Source: Campylobacter showae
GTDB lineage: Bacteria; Campylobacterota; Campylobacteria; Campylobacterales; Campylobacteraceae
Direction of reading: 5' to 3'
Assembly (NCBI RefSeq): GCF_004803815.1
Contig: NZ_CP012544.1
Coordinates: 992,001 to 1,056,000, forward strand
Length of the DNA stretch: 64,000 nt
The translations under genes were made by a program, and so were the position numbers. The notes beneath the pieces were generated by a model. That model was not told the DNA's origin, ran no database searches, and saw only the letters and a program-made list of their open reading frames with translations. The first letter of the stretch is position 1. Every line of letters starts with the position of its first letter. Shown here piece after piece: positions 19,569 through 28,468 of the stretch.

Positions 19569-19681
19569 AAGTATCGCGAGACGGCTTGAAGGGTTGTGAA
19601 GAAATTTCCACCAAAGATAGAACGCGCAGTTCATCGAGGATGAAAATTCCTGGCTCCGCTAAAGACGCTCGCGAGGCAAGC
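19569..19681 (+). repeat. Dispersed non-coding element, copy A
   Basis: About 113 bases that align with few gaps to 61816-61930 on the opposite strand. Shared blocks in order are AAGTATC, GAAATTT, AAGATAGAAC, AGTTCATCGAGG, GAAAATT and GAGRCAAGC, with equal spacing apart from two single-base indels. By hand about two thirds of positions match, more in the middle. No frame is conserved between the copies. It sits just after the stop of the intact receptor gene. Confidence 0.65.
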
Positions 19682-19692
19682 TCTAAATCAAA

Positions 19693-21891
19693 TTAAAATT
19701 TGACTTCAGCAGAAAGCATAAACATCCTGCTCTCGCCCAGGCTTAGCCCGTTAGCTACGCCAAGAACGCTAGCGCTGGTGCCTGCACCATCAGCGCTTGC
19801 AGGATACATGCCAGCCCAGTATTTTTTGTTAAATACGTTATTTACGTTAAAGCGCAAGGTGGTTTGCTTGCCCAGCATCGCACGGCTAACGTATCTCACG
19901 CCAAGATCCGTGACGAAAAAGCTAGGCGTAGCCTGAGTGTTTAGATCGTCTATATACATCTTGCTCGTGTAGTGGAAATTTGCGCTAAATGCAAGTTTTT
20001 CGGTATTTGGCACTACGTAGTCAAACAGCAAATTCGAGTTTAGTTTAGGCACGCCGTTTACGACTTTGCCGTTTGCGCCTTTTAGTAGCGGATCTTTAAA
20101 TTTAGAATTTATTAGCGTAAATCCGCCTAGAACGCTTAAATTTGACGTGATTTTGCCGCCGCTCATAAACTCAAAGCCCGTATTTATCTGCTCGCCTTGG
20201 ACGTCATATCTGCCGTTGCTGCCGACATAGGCGATAGGGCGCTGTATCCTAAATACCGCCGTGCTAAAGTCGATTTCGTTTATGCGAGCTTTAGCGCCTA
20301 TTTCGTATTGTTTCGAGCGATACGGTTTTAGCACGCTGGTCGTACCGTCGGTGTTCGTGCCACTGCCGCCTTGTTGCAAGCTATCGGCAAAGGTAATATA
20401 GGTGCTCACGTTTTCAACCGGTTTATAAACCAGGCTCGCGCCGTAGCTAAGGCCTGATTCGTCGTATTTGGTCACGATAGGTTTTAGCTGTCTTTGCGTA
20501 GCGGTTATAGCCGGGCGAGTGCGCTCTTTTATCCAGCTGTTTGAGAGGCTTAGTAGCAAGCTAAAGTTATCATTTATCGTGATATCGTCTAGCACGGAGA
20601 TATTTTTCATATCGGTCGTACTGAGTTTATATAAATTTGAGCCTTTTTTAGAGTTTGGATGCGGGAAAATTTTAGGATCGTTGATATTTGCCGAGCCAGC
20701 TTTCGTCGTCGTGCTTAAATTTGAGTAGCGATATTGCACATATCTATATCCGTTTGCCTGCACGCTAAAGTTGTGATTTAGCCCCCAGGTATCAAAGTCC
20801 GTGACTGCCTTTAAATAGCCGCTAGGTAGGTCAAATCTATACGCCGCCGTCGCTCCGCCGCTGTGATAGGTATCGTAGTTGCCGTTTTTATCGGTGATTC
20901 TATTTACGACGCTGTGTATGTGGCGATCGGCTCGCTGAAACTGATATCCGCCCTCGAAATACCAATCCTCGCTCGGAGCGTATTTAAATTTAGCGCTAGC
21001 TGTCGTCGTTTTTAGATTCATACCGCCGTATGGCTGACCAAGGCCCGGAGTTTTGTTATCGACCGGATCTGGCAGCTTTAGGTCGTTTCTGATCATGCCG
21101 TCTTTTACGTAAAGCGCAAAAAGTCCAGCAAAGCCGTGAGTGTTGTGCTCGTAGTAGCTAGCCGCAGTCTCAAACGTAAGCGACTCGGTCGGATAAAACT
21201 CGAGCGTGATGCTGGCTAAGCGGCGCTGATAGTTGCTGTCTTTTACTTGTTTTGCGCCATCTGAGCCGTATACGACCGCGCGGTAGCCTACCTTGTCAAA
21301 TTTCATCGAGCTATCTACGCCCACGCCAAAGTGCTCTCGCGAAGCGTAGTCCGCCCAAATACTGTGCTCATTATCTACCGGGCGTTTTCTAGTATAGTTA
21401 AAGACGCCGACTGGATTTTGCGGGCCGTAGAGCGAGCCGGCAAGACCGTTTTGTATCTGCAAACTCTCAAACATCGCCATAGGAATCGCCGTAGTCGAGA
21501 TAGCGTAAAAGCCGTCCCAAAAAACGTTACCCACGACGCTACCCTCAAAGCCGCGAGTTTGCGGACGACCTACCGTGGTGCCGCCTCTCATCTGAACCTG
21601 CGCGGACGGGAAGTATTTCACTGCCTCCTCAAAACCGGTCACGCCTTGGTGATTCATCGTTTCTTTTGTGATCGTGCTTATCTGATACGGGGTGTCTAGT
21701 ACCTTTTTGCCGGCTAGGATACCGTTTTGCACGTTTTTAGCTAGGATGCCCTCGCTGATACCGCTCTCGCTGATGTTATCGCCGACGCTATTTATCTCGA
21801 CGCCTTCTAGCTTAACCGTATCTGCGGCATTTGCTTGCGCTGCAAATAGCGCCAAAACCGCACATGCGGCAACTGAAAATTTCACCCTCAT
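19693..21891 (-). CDS. TonB-dependent metal-chelate receptor, intact
   Basis: A 732-residue outer-membrane receptor: signal peptide ending AAQANA, TonB box DTVKLEGVEI, plug domain (about residues 50-170, with GRPQTRGFEGS and QIQNGLAGSLYG) and a 22-strand barrel ending in LSAEVKF. It resembles the ferrisiderophore receptor group, but the ligand is unknown. It is a close tandem paralogue of the broken receptor downstream, arising by duplication. AAGGAGTCTAA precedes the ATG, and the upstream region contains a perfect inverted repeat that may be an operator. Confidence 0.92.
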   Translation of the reverse strand: MRVKFSVAACAVLALFAAQANAADTVKLEGVEINSVGDNISESGISEGILAKNVQNGILAGKKVLDTPYQISTITKETMNHQGVTGFEEAVKYFPSAQVQMRGGTTVGRPQTRGFEGSVVGNVFWDGFYAISTTAIPMAMFESLQIQNGLAGSLYGPQNPVGVFNYTRKRPVDNEHSIWADYASREHFGVGVDSSMKFDKVGYRAVVYGSDGAKQVKDSNYQRRLASITLEFYPTESLTFETAASYYEHNTHGFAGLFALYVKDGMIRNDLKLPDPVDNKTPGLGQPYGGMNLKTTTASAKFKYAPSEDWYFEGGYQFQRADRHIHSVVNRITDKNGNYDTYHSGGATAAYRFDLPSGYLKAVTDFDTWGLNHNFSVQANGYRYVQYRYSNLSTTTKAGSANINDPKIFPHPNSKKGSNLYKLSTTDMKNISVLDDITINDNFSLLLSLSNSWIKERTRPAITATQRQLKPIVTKYDESGLSYGASLVYKPVENVSTYITFADSLQQGGSGTNTDGTTSVLKPYRSKQYEIGAKARINEIDFSTAVFRIQRPIAYVGSNGRYDVQGEQINTGFEFMSGGKITSNLSVLGGFTLINSKFKDPLLKGANGKVVNGVPKLNSNLLFDYVVPNTEKLAFSANFHYTSKMYIDDLNTQATPSFFVTDLGVRYVSRAMLGKQTTLRFNVNNVFNKKYWAGMYPASADGAGTSASVLGVANGLSLGESRMFMLSAEVKF

Positions 21892-21909
21892 TTAGACTCC
21901 TTATTGGTT

Positions 21910-21928
21910 TTATGCTAAATTTGCATAA
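21910..21928 (-). promoter_or_regulatory. Inverted repeat in the receptor leader
   Basis: TTATGC and GCATAA flank seven bases, 18 bases before the receptor ATG. It could bind a repressor or fold in the mRNA leader. The broken receptor's leader does not contain the same repeat. Confidence 0.4.
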
Positions 21929-22084
21929 TGCGCGTATGTTACAAATTGTTTACTTAATACAAAATTAAAATTTTATATCTGTATAATTTATATTAGTATA
22001 TTTTTAATTTTTTCAGGACTGTTTTTTGAGATAAAATTAAAATTTTTAAATATCCGATTAACATCTTTGTAAGTCATATTTAAG

Positions 22085-22090
22085 TAGAAT
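22085..22090 (+). promoter_or_regulatory. Possible -10 box for ftsW
   Basis: TAGAAT lies 32 bases before the ftsW ATG, in AT-rich sequence without a clear -35 box; GGGAAAGGG near the ATG is the likely ribosome site. Confidence 0.4.
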
Positions 22091-22122
22091 CACCCCTTAA
22101 ATTTAACTCGGGAAAGGGAAAA

Positions 22123-23283
22123 ATGCAGGCGGATAAGTGGATATTTTACTCTTGCGTCGCGCTCATTACTATCGGTATCGTTTTTTCGCTATCCTTGCCC
22201 GTTTTTACCGTGCTTTTTTTTAACTACGAGCCTTATCATTTTTTCATCAGGCAGCTTGTCGTGGGGGCGATCGGGATATTTTTGATGTGGGCCATCTCTC
22301 GCCTAGATCCCGATAAGTCGATGGTCTGGATCGGCTTTTGTCTATTCGGCTTTTGCGCTATCGCGATGGGAGCTATGCACGCGCTGCCTAGCTCGCTAGT
22401 AACCGATGCGGGCGGAGCCAAGCGCTGGATACGTTTGCCGGGCTTTTCTCTGGCACCCGTTGAGTTTTTTAAGATCGGTTTCGTTTACTTTTTGGCATGG
22501 AGCTTTGCGCGCAAGATAGATGAGAGAAAAAAAAGCTTAAAGCAAGAATTTAAGCTCATTTTGCCTTATATATTTTTGTTTTTGATCGCCGTTTATCTCA
22601 TCGCCATCCTTCAAAACGACCTCGGCCAAGTCGTAGTTTTAGCACTTACGCTTATCGTTATGATGCTTTTTGCCGGCACTAGCAAGCGGCTTTTTGTCAT
22701 CGGTATGGCGGGAGCTTCAGTGCTTGCCATCGTGGCTATTTTTACGTCTGAGCACCGAATTTTACGTATAAAATCATGGTGGGGCACGGTGCAAAATATG
22801 GTCCTTTCGCTTATGCCCGAAAATATGGCAAATATGTTTCGCGTCGAGGGTGTGCCTGAGCCATATCAGATCTCGCACTCGCTTAATGCGATAAAGCACG
22901 GCGGATTTTTCGGCGAGGGGCTGGGGGCGGGCGTGTTTAAGCTCGGATTTTTGAGCGAAGTGCACACGGACTTCGTACTTGCCGGTATCGCCGAGGAGGT
23001 CGGGGTGCTGGGGATACTTATCATCACGTCGCTTCTTTTGATTTTGCTTTTCCGCATCTTTCGCGTCTCGTCAAGGAGTGAAAACAAAGTCTATCACCTC
23101 TTTACGCTCGGCGTCGGGCTTCTCATCTCGTTTTCGTTTATCATGAACTCATACGGCATCACATCGATCACGCCTATCAAAGGCATCGCCGTACCGTTTC
23201 TAAGCTACGGCGGCAGCTCGATCCTAGCGCTTTGCATAGGAGTCGGCATGGTGCTGATGGTGAGCAAAAAAGTAAAAGATTGA
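22123..23283 (+). CDS. ftsW: SEDS peptidoglycan polymerase FtsW
   Basis: A 386-residue SEDS-family membrane protein with about ten hydrophobic helices. Family blocks include GGAKRWIRLPGFSLAPVEFFK, ILQNDLGQVVVL, FFGEGLGAGVFK and the C-terminal PFLSYGGSS. SEDS proteins polymerise glycan strands; FtsW acts at the septum and RodA along the side wall. Placement directly upstream of murG favours FtsW. The gap to murG is 73 bases. Confidence 0.88.
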   Translation: MQADKWIFYSCVALITIGIVFSLSLPVFTVLFFNYEPYHFFIRQLVVGAIGIFLMWAISRLDPDKSMVWIGFCLFGFCAIAMGAMHALPSSLVTDAGGAKRWIRLPGFSLAPVEFFKIGFVYFLAWSFARKIDERKKSLKQEFKLILPYIFLFLIAVYLIAILQNDLGQVVVLALTLIVMMLFAGTSKRLFVIGMAGASVLAIVAIFTSEHRILRIKSWWGTVQNMVLSLMPENMANMFRVEGVPEPYQISHSLNAIKHGGFFGEGLGAGVFKLGFLSEVHTDFVLAGIAEEVGVLGILIITSLLLILLFRIFRVSSRSENKVYHLFTLGVGLLISFSFIMNSYGITSITPIKGIAVPFLSYGGSSILALCIGVGMVLMVSKKVKD

Positions 23284-23356
23284 GCTCAAATTTGACTTAC
23301 GACGCAAATTTAAGGTCAAATTTGAACGTCCGAAATTAGACGACAAGGAGTAAAAT

Positions 23357-24481
23357 TTGACGCCCGAAAATTTAAAAGATAAAGAACAAATTTCGGCTGA
23401 AATTTTGCCGTCGAATTTAACCAGTGGCGAACCTCGAAACAAAATAGAAAGCGGCACTATCGTAATCTGTGGCGGTGGCACTGGCGGACACCTAGCCGTC
23501 GCAAAAGCTCTAAACGAGGAGCTGATTTCGCGCGGATGCAGGACGATATTTGTAGGCTCAAGCAGCGGACAGGATAAAATGTGGTTTGAAAACGACGCCG
23601 GATTTAGCGAGAAATTTTTCCTGCCCAGTAGCGGAGTTGTAAATAAAAAAGGACTAGGCAAGTTTTTTTCGCTTTTTAATATCCTAAATTTAGCTTTTAA
23701 ATGCCGCAAAATTTTCAAGGCACACGCCGTAAAAGCCGTTGTTAGCGTGGGCGGATACAGCGCGGCGCCTGCGGCATTTGCGGCCATCATCTCGCGCACG
23801 CCGCTTTTTATCCACGAGCAAAACGCAGTGATAGGCAACCTAAACAAGCTCTTAAAACCGCTTGCAAAGGGCTTTTTTAGCTCGTATTTTAAGCCTGTCT
23901 TTAGCTACCCCGTTGCGGAGAGATTTTTTAGCTCGGCTAGGCTTCGCAGCGAGTTAAAAACGGTGATGTTTTTAGGCGGCTCGCAAGGTGCTGCGGCGAT
24001 AAATTCGCTAGCCTTAAAGCTGGCTCCGATTTTTAAACAAAAAGGCGTAAAAATCATCCATCAATGCGGTAAAAACGCGCTTGAGAGCTTGCAAGAGGAG
24101 TATAAAAAGCTTGCTCTTGGCAGCGATGAGCTTGAGCTTTTTGACTTTGATCCTAAAATAGAGCTTAAGATGAGCCGCGCAGATCTGGCGATAAGCCGCG
24201 CAGGGGCGGGCACGCTGTGGGAGCTCACGGCAAATGCACTGCCTAGCGTATTCGTGCCTTATCCTTATGCCGCAAACAACCATCAGGTATTTAATGCGAA
24301 ATTTCTCGTGGATCAAAATTTGGCCAAATTTTGCTTTCAAAAAGGCGGCGAGATCGATGCGGATGAGATGCTAAATTTGATAAATGATATGAAAATAGCG
24401 CAAATTTCAAGCCAGCTTTCTGGGCAGATAGATAACGGCGGCGCGGGGAAAATAGCGGATGAAATTTTAAAAGATATTTAA
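23357..24481 (+). CDS. murG: Lipid II synthase MurG, with N-terminal extension
   Basis: GT28 glycosyltransferase that adds GlcNAc to lipid I at the inner membrane. The first catalytic loop ICGGGTGGHLAVAKAL starts near residue 36, whereas MurG proteins usually begin about five residues before it. The extra 30 or so residues come from a TTG start that is well supported by AAGGAG at the right distance. Other motifs are VSVGGYSAAPA, FLGGSQGAAAIN and SRAGAGTLWEL. The stop codon lies inside a long inverted repeat that should act as terminator. Confidence 0.93.
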   Translation: MTPENLKDKEQISAEILPSNLTSGEPRNKIESGTIVICGGGTGGHLAVAKALNEELISRGCRTIFVGSSSGQDKMWFENDAGFSEKFFLPSSGVVNKKGLGKFFSLFNILNLAFKCRKIFKAHAVKAVVSVGGYSAAPAAFAAIISRTPLFIHEQNAVIGNLNKLLKPLAKGFFSSYFKPVFSYPVAERFFSSARLRSELKTVMFLGGSQGAAAINSLALKLAPIFKQKGVKIIHQCGKNALESLQEEYKKLALGSDELELFDFDPKIELKMSRADLAISRAGAGTLWELTANALPSVFVPYPYAANNHQVFNAKFLVDQNLAKFCFQKGGEIDADEMLNLINDMKIAQISSQLSGQIDNGGAGKIADEILKDI

Positions 24482-24514
24482 ATTTACGGCAGAGCGTTAA
24501 ATTTAAATATCTTT
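24470..24514. terminator. Long inverted repeat over the murG stop codon
   Basis: AAAGATATTTAAATTTAC is matched by its reverse complement (one extra base) across an eight-base loop. The stem covers the murG stop codon and faces the convergent minus-strand gene ending at 24593, so it probably ends transcription in both directions. Confidence 0.7.
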
Positions 24515-24592
24515 GGATTAATGCAAATTTGAAAACATGATTAAATTTGCCGCATTTTAAGCGCGCTAAAACAATATAAAAAAGCAAAAAGA

Positions 24593-25310
24593 TTAGTTTA
24601 TAAAATTCACTTTCAGCTCTCGCAGCTCGTAAACCAGATAGTGATACACGAGCTTGCCGGTTTGCAGGCTTTGGCCGCTAAAAACGGGCTCTATCATCGC
24701 AGCGATCTTGTCGCAAACGCTTATTATCTCGGCTAAAAGTAGCTGATCGCCTCTGCTTTTTGCTAAAAAACAGAATAAAGTAAAAAATTTATACGCCATC
24801 TTAAACTCGCCCAAAATCACGTTTGAGATGATGCTAGCCTGCATTTTTAGTATCTTATCTAGTCTTGATTGCGCTTTGATCAGCTCGGCAAGTTGCGCTT
24901 TTACGGCGCGCATACGAGCCGCGTCTTTGTCAAAGAAGCTTCGCCTTTTGTATTTTTGCATGATAGCACTTTGAGCTTGCAGGAGCTCGGTTATATCTTT
25001 GATATTTTTTTGCGGCGACTTGGAGTTTGTAATTTGCCATTATGCTTATGCTGTTTTTCTAGCTTTTTAGCGATATCGCCGAGAGTATTTGCGACAGATA
25101 GGCGCTAATGTTAGCATAATACTCCTCATCATCAAAAACGGCCGAAAAATATCCGCTACCTTTTGCTCCTTGCACCTTAATCGAATTAGCTATAGTGCTA
25201 AACTGCGCGGCGCTCATGATCGCTTCTTGCGGTTTGATGTCCATTTTTTCAAGCTCGTTAAGCTCGTTTTTTAGCTTAATTATATCGCCCGAGATGGGAT
25301 GCTGCCTCAT
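24593..25310 (-). pseudogene. Decayed partner of the PAS protein (two frameshifts)
   Basis: The gene starts with an ATG overlapping the PAS gene stop (ATGA) and has GAGGA upstream, so it was translated together with it. The first frame gives 83 residues ending LSAISLKS; shifting frame there continues as AKKLEKQHKHNG, and a second shift near 25005-25039 joins the last frame, which opens QITNSKSPQKNIKD and runs to VNFIN at the end. Rejoined, it would be a mostly helical protein of about 239 residues, with no membrane span or known motif. I do not recognise the family. Two shifts within about 60 bases suggest true decay. Confidence 0.6.
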
Positions 25311-25813
25311 ATCTGTCCTCGCTGAAGTTTATGTACCAACTCGTCGTAGCTGACGCCGGCGCCGGCTAAAATTTGCCCCAGTAACTTGCTTGAGGCCTCC
25401 ATGCCGCCGCTTTTTTCGGCCTCAAGCAACCGTCTATATACGCCCTCGATAAATTTGACCCCATCCGGGTTTGGCTTGCGGCGGACGGAGTAGTAACCGA
25501 TGATCTCGCCGTTAGCATCTAGCGAGGCCGTAATATTGGCAAATACCCAGTAAAAGCCGCCGTCAAAGCTCTTGTTTTTAACGAACGCAAAAATCTCCTG
25601 CTTTGCCTTTATGCGCTCCCACAGCAGCTTAAACACGATGCGCGGCATATCAGGATGCCTGATGATGTTGTGCGGCTTGTGCAAAAGCTGCTCTTGCGTT
25701 GCGCCGACGATCTTTAAAAAAGGCTGATTACAGTAGGTTATCTTGCCCTTTACATCGGTTTTTGATACGATAAAATCTTCTTCTTTTACGAAATATTCTT
25801 TATTCTCGTTCAC
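25307..25813 (-). CDS. Aer/CetB-like PAS domain protein
   Basis: A 168-residue cytoplasmic PAS protein. Residues from about 10 to 115 form an Aer-type PAS domain: TYCNQPFLKIVG, then HNIIRHPDMP, a signature of FAD-binding redox sensors, then GGFYWVFANITASLD. The remainder is helical. In C. jejuni, CetB has this size and works with the membrane partner CetA in energy taxis; no cetA lies here. Instead the stop overlaps the start of an unrecognised, now broken gene, which may have been the original partner. Confidence 0.8.
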   Translation of the reverse strand: MNENKEYFVKEEDFIVSKTDVKGKITYCNQPFLKIVGATQEQLLHKPHNIIRHPDMPRIVFKLLWERIKAKQEIFAFVKNKSFDGGFYWVFANITASLDANGEIIGYYSVRRKPNPDGVKFIEGVYRRLLEAEKSGGMEASSKLLGQILAGAGVSYDELVHKLQRGQI

Positions 25814-25975
25814 TTCATACCTTAAATTTTTCGGTAATTATAACCAAATATTACGCAAATGTAGCTTACTCATTTTTTCAATCCAGATAGCAAACGCCTA
25901 TTAAATCAAATTTGACGCCGTAAATTTAAAGGGTAGGGCAAGTGGATTTTGTAGTGCAAATTTGAGCTCAAATTT

Positions 25976-26011
25976 AAAAAACTCGGCGGCAAATTTAACT
26001 CCGCCGCCGAG
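25976..26011 (-). terminator. Rho-independent terminator of htpG
   Basis: On the minus strand CTCGGCGGC pairs perfectly with GCCGCCGAG across 12 bases and is followed by a run of T. It lies 34 bases past the htpG stop. Confidence 0.85.
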
Positions 26012-26044
26012 CCAAAAATTTAAGCCCCAAAAAAGTGCTTAAAT

Positions 26045-27898
26045 TTAGATCGCTTTTAGCAAGATTTTAGTTAGCTTTTTACTAAACGCCGACGGATCGT
26101 CGATGGCGACGCCTTCGTTTAGCTTAGCCATATCCAAAAGCAGCTCCGCCGCGTCGTAGATCATCGCCTCGTTTTGAGATAGCTTTTCAAAGAGCTCGTG
26201 CTTTGGATTTATCTCTAGTATCGGCAAAATTTTACCGGCGCTATGCCCCATCTGCTTTAGCATCATCTGCGTAGCGTAGTCGGGATCGTTTTTATCATAA
26301 ACGATGACGGCGGCACTTTCGCTTAGACGCGAGCTTAGCTTCACGTCCTTGACCTCGTCTTTTAGGATCTCTTTCATCTTAGCTAGTAGCGCAGCAAATT
26401 TACCCTCGTCGGCTTCGTCTTTTTCAGGCTTGATCTCGGCGTCGATATCGGTGTGATTTACCGCTTTTATCGGCGTTTTGTCGTAGTCTTGGACCATCGG
26501 CATGACAATAGAGTCTATCTCCTCGTCCATGATGAGCACTTCGATTCCTTCAGCCTTAAAGCTCTCTAAAAGCGGCGAATTTCTTAGCATCGTTTCGTTG
26601 TTTCCGCTGATGTAGTAGATTGATTTTTGACCGTCTTTCATCGCGTCTTTGTATTCTTTTAGGCTGACTAGCCCCTCGCGTTTGCTTGATTTAAAGAGGC
26701 AAAGGTCTAAAATTTGCTCCTTTTCGCTACTAAATCCGTAAAGTCCCTCTTTGATAACTTTGCCGAATATTTTATAAAATTTGATGTATTTTTCTCTATC
26801 TTTTTCTTTTAGCTTGGCTAGTTCGCCCAGGATTTTCTTGACGCTTTGCTCCTTGACGCTGCGCATTATGCTATTTTCTTGTAGGATCTCGCGGCTGACG
26901 TTTAGCGGCAGATCCTCCACGTCGATTATGCCGCGGACAAATCTAAGATACGGCGGCAGCATCTCTTTGGCGTCGTCGCTGATAAATACGCTTTTGACGT
27001 AGAGTTTTACGCCGCTTTGATAATCCACGCGAAATAGATCAAAGGGCTCTGACGCCGGCACGAAAAATAGGGTAGTGTACTCGATCTTGCCCTCGGCTTT
27101 TGTATGTACGCAGAGTAGCGGATCTTCGCTATCATGCGAGATTTGCTTATAAAAGTCGTTATAGTCGGCCTCTTTTAGCGCGCTTTTACTCATTTTCCAA
27201 AGCGCCGAGGCCTTGTTAATTTGCACGTTTTTGGTCTCGTACGAGCCCTCTTTTTCGCCATCTTTAGGCGCTACATACTCTTCTTTATCCGCAAATATCG
27301 GATACGGGATGTGGTTGGAGTATTTTTTGACGATATTTTCGATGCGGTAGGACTCGGCAAACTCGTCATCTTTTAGATAAAGCGTGATAGAGGTGCCGTG
27401 GTTATCTTTTTTCGCAGGCGAGATCTCGTAGGTTTTGGCATCCGAACTCCACATAAAGGCCTCTTCGCCAAGTGCCTTTTTGCTCACGACTTCGATCTTA
27501 TCCGCGACCATAAACGCCGAATAAAACCCGACGCCAAACTGTCCGATGAGGGCGCTATCTTTTTTAGCTTGGCCGCTTAGTTTATCCAAAAAGCCCTTCG
27601 TGCCGCTCCTAGCGATGGTGCCGAGGTTGTTTATCAGCTCGTTTTTGTCCATACCGATGCCGTTATCGCTGATCATTAGCGTCTTTTTGTCCTTGTTTAT
27701 TTTGATATCGATTCGCGGAGAGTAGCTTAGACTTTTGTACGCGTCGTCCGTGAGGCAGAGATAGTTTAGCTTATCTAGCGCGTCGCTTGCATTTGAGATT
27801 AGCTCACGCAAAAATATCTCTTTGTTCGAGTAAAGCGAGTGTATCATCAAATTTAACAGCTCGTTTACCTCGGTCTGAAATTCAAATTTTTCGCTCAT
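26045..27898 (-). CDS. htpG: Hsp90-family chaperone HtpG
   Basis: Bacterial Hsp90, 617 residues. The chosen ATG gives [15 protein letters not shown], the universal HtpG opening, and has AAAGGA upstream; the frame extends 15 codons further without a ribosome site. The N-terminal GHKL ATPase has [20 protein letters not shown] and [11 protein letters not shown]; the middle domain has [15 protein letters not shown]; the C-terminal dimerisation domain is complete. Length is normal. Confidence 0.97.
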   Translation of the reverse strand: MSEKFEFQTEVNELLNLMIHSLYSNKEIFLRELISNASDALDKLNYLCLTDDAYKSLSYSPRIDIKINKDKKTLMISDNGIGMDKNELINNLGTIARSGTKGFLDKLSGQAKKDSALIGQFGVGFYSAFMVADKIEVVSKKALGEEAFMWSSDAKTYEISPAKKDNHGTSITLYLKDDEFAESYRIENIVKKYSNHIPYPIFADKEEYVAPKDGEKEGSYETKNVQINKASALWKMSKSALKEADYNDFYKQISHDSEDPLLCVHTKAEGKIEYTTLFFVPASEPFDLFRVDYQSGVKLYVKSVFISDDAKEMLPPYLRFVRGIIDVEDLPLNVSREILQENSIMRSVKEQSVKKILGELAKLKEKDREKYIKFYKIFGKVIKEGLYGFSSEKEQILDLCLFKSSKREGLVSLKEYKDAMKDGQKSIYYISGNNETMLRNSPLLESFKAEGIEVLIMDEEIDSIVMPMVQDYDKTPIKAVNHTDIDAEIKPEKDEADEGKFAALLAKMKEILKDEVKDVKLSSRLSESAAVIVYDKNDPDYATQMMLKQMGHSAGKILPILEINPKHELFEKLSQNEAMIYDAAELLLDMAKLNEGVAIDDPSAFSKKLTKILLKAI

Positions 27899-27984
27899 TT
27901 TTTCGTCCTTTGTTTTTAAAATTTTTAGCAGATTATAGCACAAGGTGCTAAGAATATCTTTAAACTTGATACAACTACTATCAA

Positions 27985-28330
27985 CTAATCTAAAATTTGT
28001 TTCTCAAATTTGAGCGCTTTTTCTATCCGCTCAAAGTCGATTTTGCCCGTGTTATATATTTTAGCGTCAAATATAAAAGGCGTAAAAAGGCGGTCGCAAT
28101 ACTCGCCCAGCTCGTCGTTTACGCGGAGCGGGTTTTGCCGTAAAAAATCTAAAATTTGATCAAGCTCCGCGTCTATCTGCTCGCTCGTAGCGTTTTTGTC
28201 GTAGAAAATCCTAAAATCAGGTACGGATTTTAGCTGCTCGCAAACCTCGACCACTTCATCTTACTCTAGCGCAAAAAAGCGGCATAATCAAAAGAGCGGC
28301 AAAAATCGTAAAGAAATTTTTATCATCCAT
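27985..28330 (-). pseudogene. Truncated, frameshifted copy of the ankyrin protein's N-terminus
   Basis: The readable frame (89 codons ending EKQILD) matches the N-terminal third of the neighbouring 298-residue protein: FYDKNATSEQIDAELDQILDFL against FFDENATSKQIDAGLDKILDFL, and DFERIEKALKF against DFERIEKVLKF. A signal-peptide frame from the ATG at 28330 (FFTIFAALLIMPLFCA) is out of phase by one base and stops near 28260. So this is a tandem partial duplicate lacking all ankyrin repeats, with a frameshift at the signal-peptide junction. A GTG start at 28254 could still give a cytosolic 89-residue protein. Confidence 0.65.
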
Positions 28331-28468
28331 CCTTAAATTTAGATACGCCGCGGTAAAATTTGAGCCTAAGTCTAGCGGGCTAAATTTGAAAGGGCAAATT
28401 CAACTCAGGCCGTCTTGTTTAAATTTACCGTTAAATTTAGCTTCATGCCACTTGCTCGCCGCGTTATG

